35,596 nucleotides of DNA from Flavobacteriaceae bacterium (GCA_947472705.1 CANJDA010000002.1:1-35596); one strand, 5' to 3'. Positions 18,621 through 28,532 are shown, counted from the stretch's first letter. A program made the numbers and translations. Notes: generated by a model not told the origin, from the letters alone.

Positions 18621-18764
18621 ATTTAAAATTATACCTGAGTTAGATAATTTTCAAAAGAAACATGATTTTTTTGACATAAAAAATTCCTAAATATATCTTC
18701 TCAATAAGATTATCGCCCTTAATACTGTTTTTAGCTAATCAAAAACAATTAAATATTACATAAT

Positions 18765-18797
18765 AAAAGCCCTGTTAATTTGCTTAACAGGGCTTTT
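18765..18797 (-). terminator. terminator of hemD (bidirectional-looking)
   Basis: Perfect 14-bp stem AAAAGCCCTGTTAA-tttgc-TTAACAGGGCTTTT. Confidence 0.85.
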
Positions 18798-18822
18798 GTA
18801 TAAATTATTTTTTTTAAAAAAC

Positions 18823-19581
18823 TTATTTTCCTTTGTTTGCATCTGCAATATACCTTTCAAGCGCCATTGTCATTGAAGGTGTTTCTGGCGTTGGAGCTAA
18901 AATATCAATACGCAAGCCGTGTTCCAAAGCTTCTTTTTGAGTAGTGCTTCCAAATACTGCAATGCGAGTATTATTTTGTTTAAAATCTGGGAAATTCTTA
19001 AATAAAGATTTTATTCCTGTAGGGCTAAAGAATGCTAATACATCATAGTAAACATCTGCCAAATCAGACAAATCACTCATTACCGTTTTATAGAAAGTTG
19101 CTTGAGTCCAAGCTACTTTAAGGTTATTTAAGGTTTGAGGAACATCATAATTTAATTGGTCAGATGCAGGCAACAAAAACTTTTCTTCCTTGTATTTTTT
19201 GATTAATGGAGATAAATCAACAAAATCTTTTTGGCCAACATAAATTTTACGTTTTCTGTAAACCACATATTTTTGAAGATAAAAAGCAATAGCTTCTGAT
19301 TGACAAAAATACTTTAAATCTTCTGGCACTTTATAACGCATTTCCTCAGCCACTCTAAAAAAATGGTCGACAGAATTTCGGCTCGTTAAGATGATTGCCG
19401 TAAAATTATTTAGGTCAATTTTTTGAGCTCTAACATCTTTTGCACTTACACCTTCAACATGTATAAATGATCGAAAATCAATTTTCACCTTATGCTTTTG
19501 TTGTAAATCAAAATAAGGTGAATTCTCTATTTTTGGCTCTGGCTGTGACACCAAAATTGTTTTCACTTTCAAATTCGACAT
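18823..19581 (-). CDS. hemD: uroporphyrinogen-III synthase
   Basis: 'VKTILVSQPEPKIENSPYFDL', 'NFTAIILTSRNSVDHFFRVAEE', 'YDVLAFFSPTGIKSLFKNFP...IAVFGSTTQKEALEHGL'. Confidence 0.9.
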   Translation of the reverse strand: MSNLKVKTILVSQPEPKIENSPYFDLQQKHKVKIDFRSFIHVEGVSAKDVRAQKIDLNNFTAIILTSRNSVDHFFRVAEEMRYKVPEDLKYFCQSEAIAFYLQKYVVYRKRKIYVGQKDFVDLSPLIKKYKEEKFLLPASDQLNYDVPQTLNNLKVAWTQATFYKTVMSDLSDLADVYYDVLAFFSPTGIKSLFKNFPDFKQNNTRIAVFGSTTQKEALEHGLRIDILAPTPETPSMTMALERYIADANKGK

Positions 19582-19582
19582 T

Positions 19583-20257
19583 TTAATGCGCTAAATTTTT
19601 TGTAATCAAATAATAAATAAAACAGTAGGGCGCTATTTCAAGTGCGCAAAGATACAAAATAAAATAAAACAACTTGCCTATGAATAAGTTTTGATAAATT
19701 TTTAATGAAATTAAATATGTAAATAAATTAATTGCCAAAATCATAACAAGAACACAAATAATTAAAATATTTGATGAAGAATTATTATAAAACAAATAAA
19801 TATTTATGGGAAGTAATATTAAACCAATGAATGTACGGTAACTTACTTTTTGTAAATTGAACTGTTCTGTGAATTCTTCAATGTTGAAAGTGGTAGCAAT
19901 AATTTTTTCAATCAGAAATTTTGAAAGGACAAAGATTCCGAAAAAAGTAAAAATTCGAATAAAAAGCACCCAGTCAGTTTTTGAGACATAACCAAAATGA
20001 TTTAAGATCAATTGAATAAAAAAAGAGAAGGATATAATCTGTACAATAAATAGCAGAATGGTAAACCCACTCATTAGATGTGATGAGTCTTTATAAACTT
20101 TGATATATTTATCAGAAACTAGAATTCGCAAAAAATCATTAAATCTAGTTTCAAAAGCGGTCTTTGAAATAGCAATTAAAACAAACGAAAAAACAAAAAG
20201 ATAAGTTGCCCAATCTTTAGGTTCTATGACTCTAGGTTGTAAAATAATTTCTATCAT
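19583..20257 (-). CDS. DUF4271 domain-containing membrane protein
   Basis: 224 aa multi-TM; conserved pairing upstream of hemD in Bacteroidetes; 'DWATYLFVFSFVLIAISK', 'FFGIFVLSKFLIEKIIATTF'. Confidence 0.8.
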   Translation of the reverse strand: MIEIILQPRVIEPKDWATYLFVFSFVLIAISKTAFETRFNDFLRILVSDKYIKVYKDSSHLMSGFTILLFIVQIISFSFFIQLILNHFGYVSKTDWVLFIRIFTFFGIFVLSKFLIEKIIATTFNIEEFTEQFNLQKVSYRTFIGLILLPINIYLFYNNSSSNILIICVLVMILAINLFTYLISLKIYQNLFIGKLFYFILYLCALEIAPYCFIYYLITKNLAH

Positions 20258-20332
20258 AATCCTGACAAAATTACTAATTTTTTATTTGTTAAATTATTAT
20301 AAAATTATGAAGATATTACTCTGATAAAAGTT

Positions 20333-20340
20333 TATTTTTG
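20333..20340 (+). promoter_or_regulatory. -7 element (TATTTTTG) for the mannosyltransferase-pyrC operon
   Basis: TATTTTTG 23 nt upstream of ATG 20363. Confidence 0.4.
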
Positions 20341-20362
20341 TGGCTAAGTTAGACTGCATTTT

Positions 20363-21088
20363 ATGAATGACTGCATTGTAATTATTCCTACCTACAACGA
20401 AATTGAAAACATCGAAAGTATTATTCGAGCGGTGTTTTCGTTACCAAAATTATTTCATGTTTTAATTGTTGATGATAATTCTCCAGATAAAACAGCAGAA
20501 AAAGTCATTGAATTGCAAAAGGAATTTCCAGAGCGATTGTTTTTGAGTCTTCGAAAAAAAAAGTCAGGTTTAGGAACAGCATATGTTCATGGTTTTGAAT
20601 GGGCCTTGCAACAATCATATGAATACATTTTTGAAATGGATGCTGATTTTTCACATAATCCTAATGATTTAGAGCGATTATACGAATGTTGTTCTAAAGG
20701 GGGTGCAGATTTGGCAATTGGGTCTCGATATGTAACTGGTGTTAATGTGGTTAATTGGCCTTTAAGTAGAGTGTTACTCTCTTATTTTGCATCAGTATAT
20801 GTGCGAATGATTACTGGGATGAAAATTATGGATGCTACTGCCGGTTTCATTTGTTACCACCGCGAAGTATTAGAAAGAATAGAATTAAATAAGATTAAAT
20901 TTATAGGTTATGCTTTTCAGATTGAAATGAAATATAGAGCGTTTGCTAAAAATTTCAACATTCAAGAGGTTCCAGTCATTTTCACCGATCGAACCAAAGG
21001 GCAATCCAAAATGAGTGGAGCCATTATCAAAGAAGCCATATTTGGTGTTATATCACTCCGATTTAGAAAGTTTTTAAATCAATTATAA
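20363..21088 (+). CDS. polyprenol monophosphomannose synthase (GT2)
   Basis: 'IIPTYNEIENIESIIRAVF', 'VDDNSPDKTAEKV', 'EMDADFSHNPNDL', 'GSRYVTGVNVVNWPLSR'. Confidence 0.93.
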   Translation: MNDCIVIIPTYNEIENIESIIRAVFSLPKLFHVLIVDDNSPDKTAEKVIELQKEFPERLFLSLRKKKSGLGTAYVHGFEWALQQSYEYIFEMDADFSHNPNDLERLYECCSKGGADLAIGSRYVTGVNVVNWPLSRVLLSYFASVYVRMITGMKIMDATAGFICYHREVLERIELNKIKFIGYAFQIEMKYRAFAKNFNIQEVPVIFTDRTKGQSKMSGAIIKEAIFGVISLRFRKFLNQL

Positions 21089-21098
21089 AAGCAAAAAA

Positions 21099-22439
21099 AT
21101 GAATACAGTTTTAATTAAAAATGCCAAAATTGTTAATGAAGGGAAGGTTTTTGATGGCGATGTTTTAATTGAAAACGAGTTTATTGTTGAAATTGCTCAA
21201 AGCATCAGCCCTAAACTTGCCACTTGTAAAATTATAGATGCCGAAGGGAGTTATCTTATACCCGGAGCCATTGATGATCAGGTGCATTTTCGTGAACCAG
21301 GCTTAACACACAAAGGGGATATCGCTTCCGAAAGTAGAGCAGCAGTAGCAGGTGGAATTACTTCATATATTGAACAACCTAATACGGTTCCGAATGCAGT
21401 AACCCAAGAAATATTAGAAGAAAAATATCAAATTGCTTCCAAAACATCATACGCCAATTATTCATTTATGATGGGTGGGACTAATGATAATTTAGAAGAA
21501 ATATTAAAAACAAATCCAAGAAATGTTGCAGGATTAAAATTATTCCTTGGTTCATCAACAGGTGATATGCTTGTGGATAGTTCAGAATCATTGAAAAAAA
21601 TATTTTCTAATACAAAATTATTGATTGCCGTTCATAGTGAAGACGAAACTACTGTGAAAGAAAATTTAGAAAGATACAAATTACAGTTTGGCGATGATAT
21701 ACCAGTTAAATTTCATCCAGAAATTAGAAGCGTAGAAGCATGTTATAAATCAACAGTTAGAGTTATTGAATTAGCTAAAAAAACAGGAGCAAGGTTGCAT
21801 GTTTTTCATCTTTCAACCGCTAAAGAATTGGATTTGTTTACCAATAAAATTCCGTTAGAAGAAAAGCAAATTACAGCCGAAGTTTGTATTCATCATCTTT
21901 GGTTTTCGGATGAAGATTATGCTTCAAAAGGCAATCTTATCAAATGGAATCCAGCGGTTAAATCTGCAGATGATAGAAAAGCACTTTGGGAAGCTTTATT
22001 AGATGATAGAATTGATGTAATTGCTACTGACCATGCTCCACATACATTAGAAGAAAAAAAGCAAACGTATCTTAAAGCACCATCCGGAGGGCCATTAGTA
22101 CAACATGCTGTTGTAGCTATGTTTGAAGCACATCATCAAGGGAAAATAGCTGTAGAGAAAATTGTAGAAAAAATGTGTCACAACCCAGCCAAGATTTTTA
22201 AAATAGAAAAAAGGGGTTATATTAAAGAAGGGTTTTATGCAGATTTAGTAATAGTAAACCCAGGACTTCCTTGGAGTGTAAAGAAAGAAAATATTCTCTA
22301 TAAATGTGGTTGGTCACCATTTGAAGGATATACTTTTAAATCAAGAATTACTCATACTTTCGTAAATGGAGAATTGGTTTACCAAAATTTTAAAGTAAAA
22401 GATATTCCTGTTGGGAAACGGTTGTTGTTCGACAGATAA
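21099..22439 (+). CDS. pyrC: dihydroorotase
   Basis: 'DDQVHFREPGLTHKGDIASESRAAVAGGITSYIEQPNT', 'DVIATDHAPHTLEEK'. Symbol by family; Bacteroidetes orthologs are usually called dihydroorotase/pyrC. Confidence 0.9.
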   Translation: MNTVLIKNAKIVNEGKVFDGDVLIENEFIVEIAQSISPKLATCKIIDAEGSYLIPGAIDDQVHFREPGLTHKGDIASESRAAVAGGITSYIEQPNTVPNAVTQEILEEKYQIASKTSYANYSFMMGGTNDNLEEILKTNPRNVAGLKLFLGSSTGDMLVDSSESLKKIFSNTKLLIAVHSEDETTVKENLERYKLQFGDDIPVKFHPEIRSVEACYKSTVRVIELAKKTGARLHVFHLSTAKELDLFTNKIPLEEKQITAEVCIHHLWFSDEDYASKGNLIKWNPAVKSADDRKALWEALLDDRIDVIATDHAPHTLEEKKQTYLKAPSGGPLVQHAVVAMFEAHHQGKIAVEKIVEKMCHNPAKIFKIEKRGYIKEGFYADLVIVNPGLPWSVKKENILYKCGWSPFEGYTFKSRITHTFVNGELVYQNFKVKDIPVGKRLLFDR

Positions 22440-22444
22440 AAAAA

Positions 22445-22822
22445 ATGAAGATGAAAAGAAATATTGCTGTTATTTGTTTGCTGTTTTTGATAGCCAGCTG
22501 TAATCATACAATCGATAAACCAAAAAATTTAATAGAAAAAGATAAAATGGTTAATATTTTATATGATTTGTCTCTTTTAGAAGCGATAAAAGCACAACAT
22601 ATTAATGGGGGTTTAGATAATAAAACCGCCAATAAATATATTTATGAAAAGTATAAAATTGACAGTGTTCAACTGGCGCAAAGCAATAAATACTATGCTT
22701 CAGATATAGAGGAATACAAAAAAATATTTGAACAAGTAAAAGCTAAATTAGAAGAAGAATCTAAAAAGAATGGAATTGATAATCCAGTTGTTCCTGCTCC
22801 CGATATGCCTCAAGTACAATAG
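22445..22822 (+). CDS. DUF4296 domain-containing lipoprotein
   Basis: Lipobox 'LLFLIASCNHT', 'LIEKDKMVNILYDLSLLEAIKAQ'. An alternative start is at 22451. Confidence 0.85.
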   Translation: MKMKRNIAVICLLFLIASCNHTIDKPKNLIEKDKMVNILYDLSLLEAIKAQHINGGLDNKTANKYIYEKYKIDSVQLAQSNKYYASDIEEYKKIFEQVKAKLEEESKKNGIDNPVVPAPDMPQVQ

Positions 22823-22834
22823 CTATTGTGCTTG
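22811..22834. repeat. 24-bp inverted repeat spanning two abutting convergent stop codons
   Basis: CAAGTACAATAG|CTATTGTGCTTG, 11/12 complementary pairs. Confidence 0.85.
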
Positions 22835-23821
22835 TAATTGAATCACTTCCGTTATTACTGAATCGATACTTTGAAATTCAAAATTCAAAGTATTTTTTAT
22901 TTTGTCGTTAGATATATAATCAACAGAACATAATGCCTTGGCGCTATATTTAGAAAGCTTTCTTTTGGTTCTTAAAATACTTGCAAATAACCAATCTAAT
23001 CGCCAAGCTATAGCTAACATCCATGGTTTTGCTTCTAATTTAGGTTTTTTTACATTGAAATTTTCAGCAATTGTGGCAATTACTTTTTTGAATGTTACGT
23101 TTTGAGCCACTACGATATAACGCTCACCAGTAATAGTGCTAGTCATCAATTGAGTCATGCTTTTTACCACATCATTAACACCAACATAACCTGTAGTTCC
23201 AGTTGTGTAAAAAGGAAAACCATTTTTGATTTTGGTAAAGAAAACACCACTTCCTTGTTCCCAAAATCCTGCGCCAAAAATAATTCCTGGATTGACTATA
23301 ACTACATTCAATCCTTCTTGTTGGCCGCGCCAAATTTCCATTTCAGCACCATATTTTGAAATGGCATAATCGCTATGTGGGTCTTCAGGATTCCATTCGG
23401 TTGCTTCCGTAACTTCTGCATCATGAGAAGCTAAGTCTCCTAGTGCAGCTATGGAACTCACATGACAAAGTTTTTTAATGTTGTATTCTAAACAAAAATT
23501 AACAATATTGGCAGTTCCTTCGATATTGGTTTTTCGAAGTTGGTTTTCATCATTTGGGTCATAGGAAATCAGAGCAGCACAATGATAGACATAGTCAATA
23601 TTTTTAAAAGCCATTTCCAAAGAAGGGACATCTGTAATATCTGCCTGTACCCATTCAATGTTGGAGAAAAAAGACTCTTTTTGGTAAAGTGAAAAAAGGG
23701 ATTTTGTTTTTGCAATGGATTTTTCAGTTCTGTAAATAGCTCGAATGGCAGCTTCTTTTTCTGCCAAATGCAGCAGTAAATGTGCTCCAACTAAACCAGT
23801 TCCGCCAGTGACTAATATCAT
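22823..23821 (-). CDS. NAD-dependent epimerase/dehydratase family protein
   Basis: 'MILVTGGTGLVGAHLLLHLAEK' from 23821; 'YHCAALISYDPNDENQLRKTNIEGTANIV', 'YAISKYGAEME'. Confidence 0.92.
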   Translation of the reverse strand: MILVTGGTGLVGAHLLLHLAEKEAAIRAIYRTEKSIAKTKSLFSLYQKESFFSNIEWVQADITDVPSLEMAFKNIDYVYHCAALISYDPNDENQLRKTNIEGTANIVNFCLEYNIKKLCHVSSIAALGDLASHDAEVTEATEWNPEDPHSDYAISKYGAEMEIWRGQQEGLNVVIVNPGIIFGAGFWEQGSGVFFTKIKNGFPFYTTGTTGYVGVNDVVKSMTQLMTSTITGERYIVVAQNVTFKKVIATIAENFNVKKPKLEAKPWMLAIAWRLDWLFASILRTKRKLSKYSAKALCSVDYISNDKIKNTLNFEFQSIDSVITEVIQLQAQ

Positions 23822-23871
23822 TTGGTAAAGATAATTAGATTTGAGAAAAAACAAACGAAAAGATTTTCTTC

Positions 23872-23951
23872 TAGCCCTGATGGGAGTGGCTACCGTGTAG
23901 CGCGGACAGCAGGAATATGGATAACTGATAAATCCCGAGCCTTTCGCTCCT
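23872..23951 (+). repeat. interspersed repeat copy B (plus orientation)
   Basis: TAGCCCTGATGGGAGTGGCTACCGTGTAGCGCGGACAGCAGGAATATGGATAACTGATAAATCCCGAGCCTTTCGCTCCT; 62/80 ungapped identity to the reverse complement of 9431-9510. Confidence 0.85.
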
Positions 23952-23982
23952 CAAAATTTTCAAATTTTCAAATTTTCAAATT
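23952..23982. repeat. tandem (C)AAATTTT repeat, ~4 units of 8 bp
   Basis: CAAAATTTTCAAATTTTCAAATTTTCAAATT directly after repeat copy B. Confidence 0.8.
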
Positions 23983-23994
23983 GGGTAATTAACT

Positions 23995-24002
23995 TATCTT
24001 TG
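23995..24002 (+). promoter_or_regulatory. -7 element (TATCTTTG) for tyrS
   Basis: TATCTTTGCGC, 21 nt upstream of ATG 24023; lies downstream of repeat B. Confidence 0.5.
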
Positions 24003-24022
24003 CGCAAATTGATTTTTTTACG

Positions 24023-25318
24023 ATGAAGAATTTAGTAGCAGAATTGCAATGGCGTGGGTTGGTTCACGATATTATGCCCGGAACTGAAGAGCAACTTTTA
24101 AAGGAAATGACCACTACTTATATTGGGTTTGACCCAACGAGTGATTCGTTACATATTGGGAGTTTGGTGCCGATTATTTTGTTGGTGCACATAGAGAGAT
24201 TTGGTCACAAACCTATTGCTTTGGTGGGAGGTGCTACTGGAATGATAGGTGATCCTTCGGGGAAATCGGATGAAAGAAACTTGCTTGATGAAGCGACTTT
24301 AGAGAAAAATGTAGCTGGAATTAAAGCGGTATTGTCTCGATTTTTAGATTTCAATTCGACTGCAGCTAATGCTCCAATTTTAGTGAACAATTATGATTGG
24401 ATGAAAGATTTCTCGTTTATCAATTTTGCTCGTGACGTGGGGAAACGTATTACGGTGAACTATATGATGGCGAAGGATTCGGTGAAGAAACGTTTGAGTG
24501 GAGAAGGCGGAGAAGGGATGAGTTTTACTGAGTTTACCTATCAATTAATTCAAGGTTACGATTTTCATCATTTGTATAAAACGCATCACTGTTTGTTGCA
24601 AATGGGAGGCAGTGACCAATGGGGAAATATTACCACAGGAACCGAATTGGTTCGCAGAATGAATGGCGAAGGTGCTAAAGCGTTTGCGATGACTTGTCCG
24701 TTGATTACTAAAGCAGATGGTTCTAAATTTGGGAAGTCAGAAGGAGGCAATGTTTGGTTGACTGCAGATAAGACTTCGGTTTATAAATTTTACCAATTTT
24801 GGTTGAATACTACAGATGTGGATGCTGAGAAATACATAAAGATTTTCACTTTTTTAGATAAAGATACTATTGACTCTTTGATTACTGAGCATCAAACAGC
24901 ACCTCATTTACGTGTGTTGCAAAAAAGATTAGCGGAAGAGATTACCACTTTTGTACACGGAAAAGAAGAGTTGGAAAAAGCGGTATTTGCTTCGGGGGCT
25001 TTCTTTAGTCCTACTATGGATGATTTAAAGAAGCTGGATACAAAGACTTTCTTAGAAGTTTTTGAAGGGGTTCCTCAAGCGGAAATACAGATGGCTGATC
25101 TTGAAAATGGTTTAGATATGATAGCGGCACTTTCGGCTCAGACAGGATTTTTGGCGTCTAATAGTGATGCCCGTCGTGAGTTGCAACAGAATTCAATTTC
25201 ATTGAATAAAGAAAAAGTGGCTGCTGATTATAGTATTACAACTAAAGACTTGATTAATAATCAGTTTTTGATGTTGCAAAAAGGGAAGAAGAATTATTAT
25301 TTGATAAAGGTTATATAA
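24023..25318 (+). CDS. tyrS: tyrosine--tRNA ligase
   Basis: '[19 protein letters not shown]', '[16 protein letters not shown]', '[12 protein letters not shown]', C-terminal S4-like domain. Confidence 0.98.
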   Translation: MKNLVAELQWRGLVHDIMPGTEEQLLKEMTTTYIGFDPTSDSLHIGSLVPIILLVHIERFGHKPIALVGGATGMIGDPSGKSDERNLLDEATLEKNVAGIKAVLSRFLDFNSTAANAPILVNNYDWMKDFSFINFARDVGKRITVNYMMAKDSVKKRLSGEGGEGMSFTEFTYQLIQGYDFHHLYKTHHCLLQMGGSDQWGNITTGTELVRRMNGEGAKAFAMTCPLITKADGSKFGKSEGGNVWLTADKTSVYKFYQFWLNTTDVDAEKYIKIFTFLDKDTIDSLITEHQTAPHLRVLQKRLAEEITTFVHGKEELEKAVFASGAFFSPTMDDLKKLDTKTFLEVFEGVPQAEIQMADLENGLDMIAALSAQTGFLASNSDARRELQQNSISLNKEKVAADYSITTKDLINNQFLMLQKGKKNYYLIKVI

Positions 25319-26291
25319 CCATCAGGTTACAACCTCGTATATCAGAATTATCAAAACGTCCCAATACTTCGAAAGAGTTGTTGGGATTTTTTTTACCCAA
25401 ATCTTGTGTGGCGATGAAGGAACAGGAGTTGATATTAGCTAAATCAATTACATTGATACCACCAGTTTTTCCATAATCAACATAAGTCAATGCATCTTCG
25501 GGGTCGCGAATGAGAATTTGCATCCAAGACGGGCATTCAAAAATGCCATTGCCGAGGGAGTAGGCTTGTGAAAGTAATTCAGTCATTCCATATTCGGAAT
25601 GAATGCTGGAAACACCAAAACCTTTACAAAGAATATTGTGTAATTCCTCACGGATGATTTCTTTGCGTTTGCCTTTCATACCTCCGGTTTCCATGATGAT
25701 GGTATTTTTGAGTTGGAAGTTTTGTCTCTCTATCAAATCTAATAAAGCATAGGTTACACCAATAAGGATTACATTTTGGCCTGAGTTATCCAGTTCAATT
25801 AGCTTTAAAATTAACTCATCATAGTTGTTTAGGTAAAAACCGCTGTGCTCGTTATTGGACAATTGAATCAAATCTTTCACCATATAAATCAAAGATGAGC
25901 CACTGCGCTCTAAATAGGATGGAAGCAAGGCTAAGATAGCATAATCTTCTATGTTTCCGTAGAATGCAGAAAAAGCTTTGCGATAACTTTGTTCGTAAAG
26001 AGAAATGTCAGTTACCAAGTGTTTGCTGGTAATTATTCCGGTAGTACCACTGCTGGTAAATGTTTCTTGAATGAGATTATCATTGGAAACTACTTCATGG
26101 CTTTTGAAAAATTGTATTGGTAGAAACGGAATTTCTTTAAGTAATTTAACGGATTGTTTTTCAACATTCAAGAAATCACAAAACTCTTGATACACTAAGT
26201 TGTTTTCGTATTGGTAACGAAAGACTTTGAGCGCCATTTTTTCAAATTGCTTTTGGGATGAAATGGTGAATATGTCTTGTGGGTTTATCAA
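25311..26291 (-). CDS. LuxE-like acyl-protein synthetase / acyltransferase (ANL-like)
   Basis: '[18 protein letters not shown]' adenylation-type loop, '[20 protein letters not shown]', '[17 protein letters not shown]'. Confidence 0.8.
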   Translation of the reverse strand: MINPQDIFTISSQKQFEKMALKVFRYQYENNLVYQEFCDFLNVEKQSVKLLKEIPFLPIQFFKSHEVVSNDNLIQETFTSSGTTGIITSKHLVTDISLYEQSYRKAFSAFYGNIEDYAILALLPSYLERSGSSLIYMVKDLIQLSNNEHSGFYLNNYDELILKLIELDNSGQNVILIGVTYALLDLIERQNFQLKNTIIMETGGMKGKRKEIIREELHNILCKGFGVSSIHSEYGMTELLSQAYSLGNGIFECPSWMQILIRDPEDALTYVDYGKTGGINVIDLANINSCSFIATQDLGKKNPNNSFEVLGRFDNSDIRGCNLMVI

Positions 26292-26324
26292 GAAGAATGT
26301 TTTTTTGGCAAAAGTAAGGAAAAT

Positions 26325-26354
26325 AAAAAGCCCTAACTTTCGTCAGGGCTTTTT
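26325..26354 (-). terminator. terminator of the 26373-28112 gene (bidirectional-looking)
   Basis: AAAAAGCCCT-aactttcgtc-AGGGCTTTTT. Confidence 0.8.
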
Positions 26355-26372
26355 GATATAGAAAATATTTGA

Positions 26373-28112
26373 TTATTTGATAACCAATTTACGAGTAGCT
26401 GTTTTACCTTCTTCGGTAATTTTTACTACATAAACGCCACCTCTTAATGCACTTACGTTGATAGCATTATCAGCAGTGGTAGTGTTTAAAACTTGTTTGC
26501 CTAATACGTCATAAACCGTTACTGTTTTAGTAGCGTTAGCTGCTGTTTCAATGAATAAAATTCCGTTTGATACTGGGTTAGGGTATACTTTTAAACCATT
26601 GATGCTATTTTGAGCTACTGCTAATAAACCACCAATAGAATCAGCAACTCTTAATTCGTCAAAGATAATGGTTGGAGTAGAAGTATTTCCATCTTGTCTT
26701 AGTATAAAACCACCTAAGTCAGTAATAGGCGCAGTAGGTGTTATTGTTAACGTAGGTGTAGTAGCAGAAGTTAATGTTGCTAAATCAGGATTAATCCATG
26801 CATTTAAGGTATTAGCTGTAAAGTCATAACCCATAACCACAAAAACAATATCTCCTGGGTTTCTTAAAGTAGCATCATAATTTGTAGTAGTGTTTGCTGT
26901 GTCAAGACCTAATTGATATTGACCTGATGCAACTTTTGAAAAAAGTCTTGCTTTATATCCTTTTGCAGGATCAGTTAATCCGGCAAAATAGGTTTCTCCT
27001 GTTGGAGCATTTGTAACGTCTGAAATATTGATTATAAAAGAAGCATAAATTGCTCCAGAAGTTGTAGTTGTAAATGGAGTAAAACAATCAATTCCTGAGC
27101 CAGTAAATGTTACTGAATTATCAACTGAAGTAAATCCAGGATAAGTTAAACTTCCTGCTGCTCCAACAATGTCGTCACCAGAATTTACGTTAGTCCATTT
27201 TTGTTGTGAACCTAATGATGCTCCAACAGCATATGGGAAAGATTCACTATATGGTAAAGTATTAATAGATTTACATTCAGGAGAATTTGCAGTTGCTTGA
27301 TAAGAACAAATTCCACTAACTACGTTAACAGTAAGATTTGTTGACTCAGTAACACCAGAAATCACAATGTTTCCTGCTGCAACAGTACCAGGGTTATCTC
27401 CACCAACAGTTCCTGAAGAAGGTGTAATAGTATAGCTTCCTGAACCACCTCCAGTATAAGGAATGGTAGTTGTATATGTATCAAGACCTGAAGTAGATGC
27501 ATCACATAGAGTGGTTGCTACTCCTAAGACTAAAGTACATGATGCGTTTACATTACTAACTTTAATATCGTCAACTCTAAGTTGAGGAGCGTTTGTAGTT
27601 GCTGTAGATGGATTTGTTAATCGTAAAGATAATGTGGTAGAGGAAGGAATTTGTCCACCGGCTACTGTAACTAAATTCCAACTTCCATTAGTGTTATCCG
27701 TGAAAGTAATTGGAGACCAGTTCGTTCCATCTGTACTTTTTTCAACTACTAAAGCAACACTAGCGGCGCTACTTTTTAAATAACCAAAAGATAATTGAAG
27801 ATTTGCACTAGTATAAGCAGAGGTGTCAATGCCATCTATTTGAAATACTTGGCCAACTCCTGTTGTTACACTGATAAACAAGTGTGAACCACCTGATGCG
27901 CCATTATATCCGGTTGAAAGAGTACCACTAGATCTAACTGAACTAGTTCCTGTGTAAGTGATTGGTGTAGTATTTTGAAATCCAGTGTACACCGTTACCA
28001 GAGGGTAAGGACTTGCCGAGGGAGCAATGGTACCAAAATTTTCAGAATAGACAGTTTGTCCAAAAGACGCACAACTAACTACCAATAATAATAAAGAGTA
28101 AATTTTTTTCAT
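26373..28112 (-). CDS. T9SS type A sorting domain-containing secreted protein
   Basis: Signal peptide MKKIYSLLLLVVSCASFGQ; beta-sandwich repeats; C-terminal 'LKVYPNPVSNGILFIETAANATKTVTVYDVLGKQVL...GVYVVKITEEGKTATRKLVIK'. Confidence 0.92.
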   Translation of the reverse strand: MKKIYSLLLLVVSCASFGQTVYSENFGTIAPSASPYPLVTVYTGFQNTTPITYTGTSSVRSSGTLSTGYNGASGGSHLFISVTTGVGQVFQIDGIDTSAYTSANLQLSFGYLKSSAASVALVVEKSTDGTNWSPITFTDNTNGSWNLVTVAGGQIPSSTTLSLRLTNPSTATTNAPQLRVDDIKVSNVNASCTLVLGVATTLCDASTSGLDTYTTTIPYTGGGSGSYTITPSSGTVGGDNPGTVAAGNIVISGVTESTNLTVNVVSGICSYQATANSPECKSINTLPYSESFPYAVGASLGSQQKWTNVNSGDDIVGAAGSLTYPGFTSVDNSVTFTGSGIDCFTPFTTTTSGAIYASFIINISDVTNAPTGETYFAGLTDPAKGYKARLFSKVASGQYQLGLDTANTTTNYDATLRNPGDIVFVVMGYDFTANTLNAWINPDLATLTSATTPTLTITPTAPITDLGGFILRQDGNTSTPTIIFDELRVADSIGGLLAVAQNSINGLKVYPNPVSNGILFIETAANATKTVTVYDVLGKQVLNTTTADNAINVSALRGGVYVVKITEEGKTATRKLVIK

Positions 28113-28134
28113 TTTTTTAAATTTAATTAGCCTA

Positions 28135-28142
28135 CAAATATA
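28135..28142 (-). promoter_or_regulatory. -7 element (TATATTTG) for the T9SS protein gene
   Basis: Minus strand TATATTTGTAGG, ~22 nt upstream of start 28112. Confidence 0.5.
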
Positions 28143-28217
28143 ATCACAAAAATTTGTTTGCAGAAAAAAAGAATGAAAAAAAATGTTTAAATAAAAGTAA
28201 ATTAACTAAAAGTACAA

Positions 28218-28532
28218 CTATCTGACAATTAGTTTTCTAGTGGCAGTAGCATCACCTTCGGTGATTTTGATAATATAGACACCAGGAGGAATGGAAGTAA
28301 TGTTAAGTTCTCTAGAAGAAACAGTCGTTTGCATTACTTTTTTGCCTAATACATCAAAGATTAAAATGTCTTTATCTAGATTGGTTTTGGAAGTGATGTA
28401 TATTTTACCATTACTTACAGGGTTTGGGTAAAAACCTAACGCATCATTTCCTGTTTGTCTTCCCTCTTGAGCTTGAGCAGAAAAGGAGAACATACATAAA
28501 AATAAAGCAATATAGAAGTAGTTTTTAGCCAT
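28218..28532 (-). CDS. minimal T9SS type A sorting-domain protein (signal peptide + sorting domain)
   Basis: 'MAKNYFYIALFLCMFSFSAQAQEGRQTGNDALGFYPNPVSNGKIYI...GVYIIKITEGDATATRKLIVR'. Start at 28532 or 28541; the ORF-track start 28580 lies upstream of the promoter-like element. Confidence 0.82.
   Translation of the reverse strand: MAKNYFYIALFLCMFSFSAQAQEGRQTGNDALGFYPNPVSNGKIYITSKTNLDKDILIFDVLGKKVMQTTVSSRELNITSIPPGVYIIKITEGDATATRKLIVR

Noticed and set aside
23952-23982. CRISPR-like array
   Set aside because: The unit is 8 bp, contiguous, with no spacers. No cas genes or other regularly spaced repeats were found in the window.
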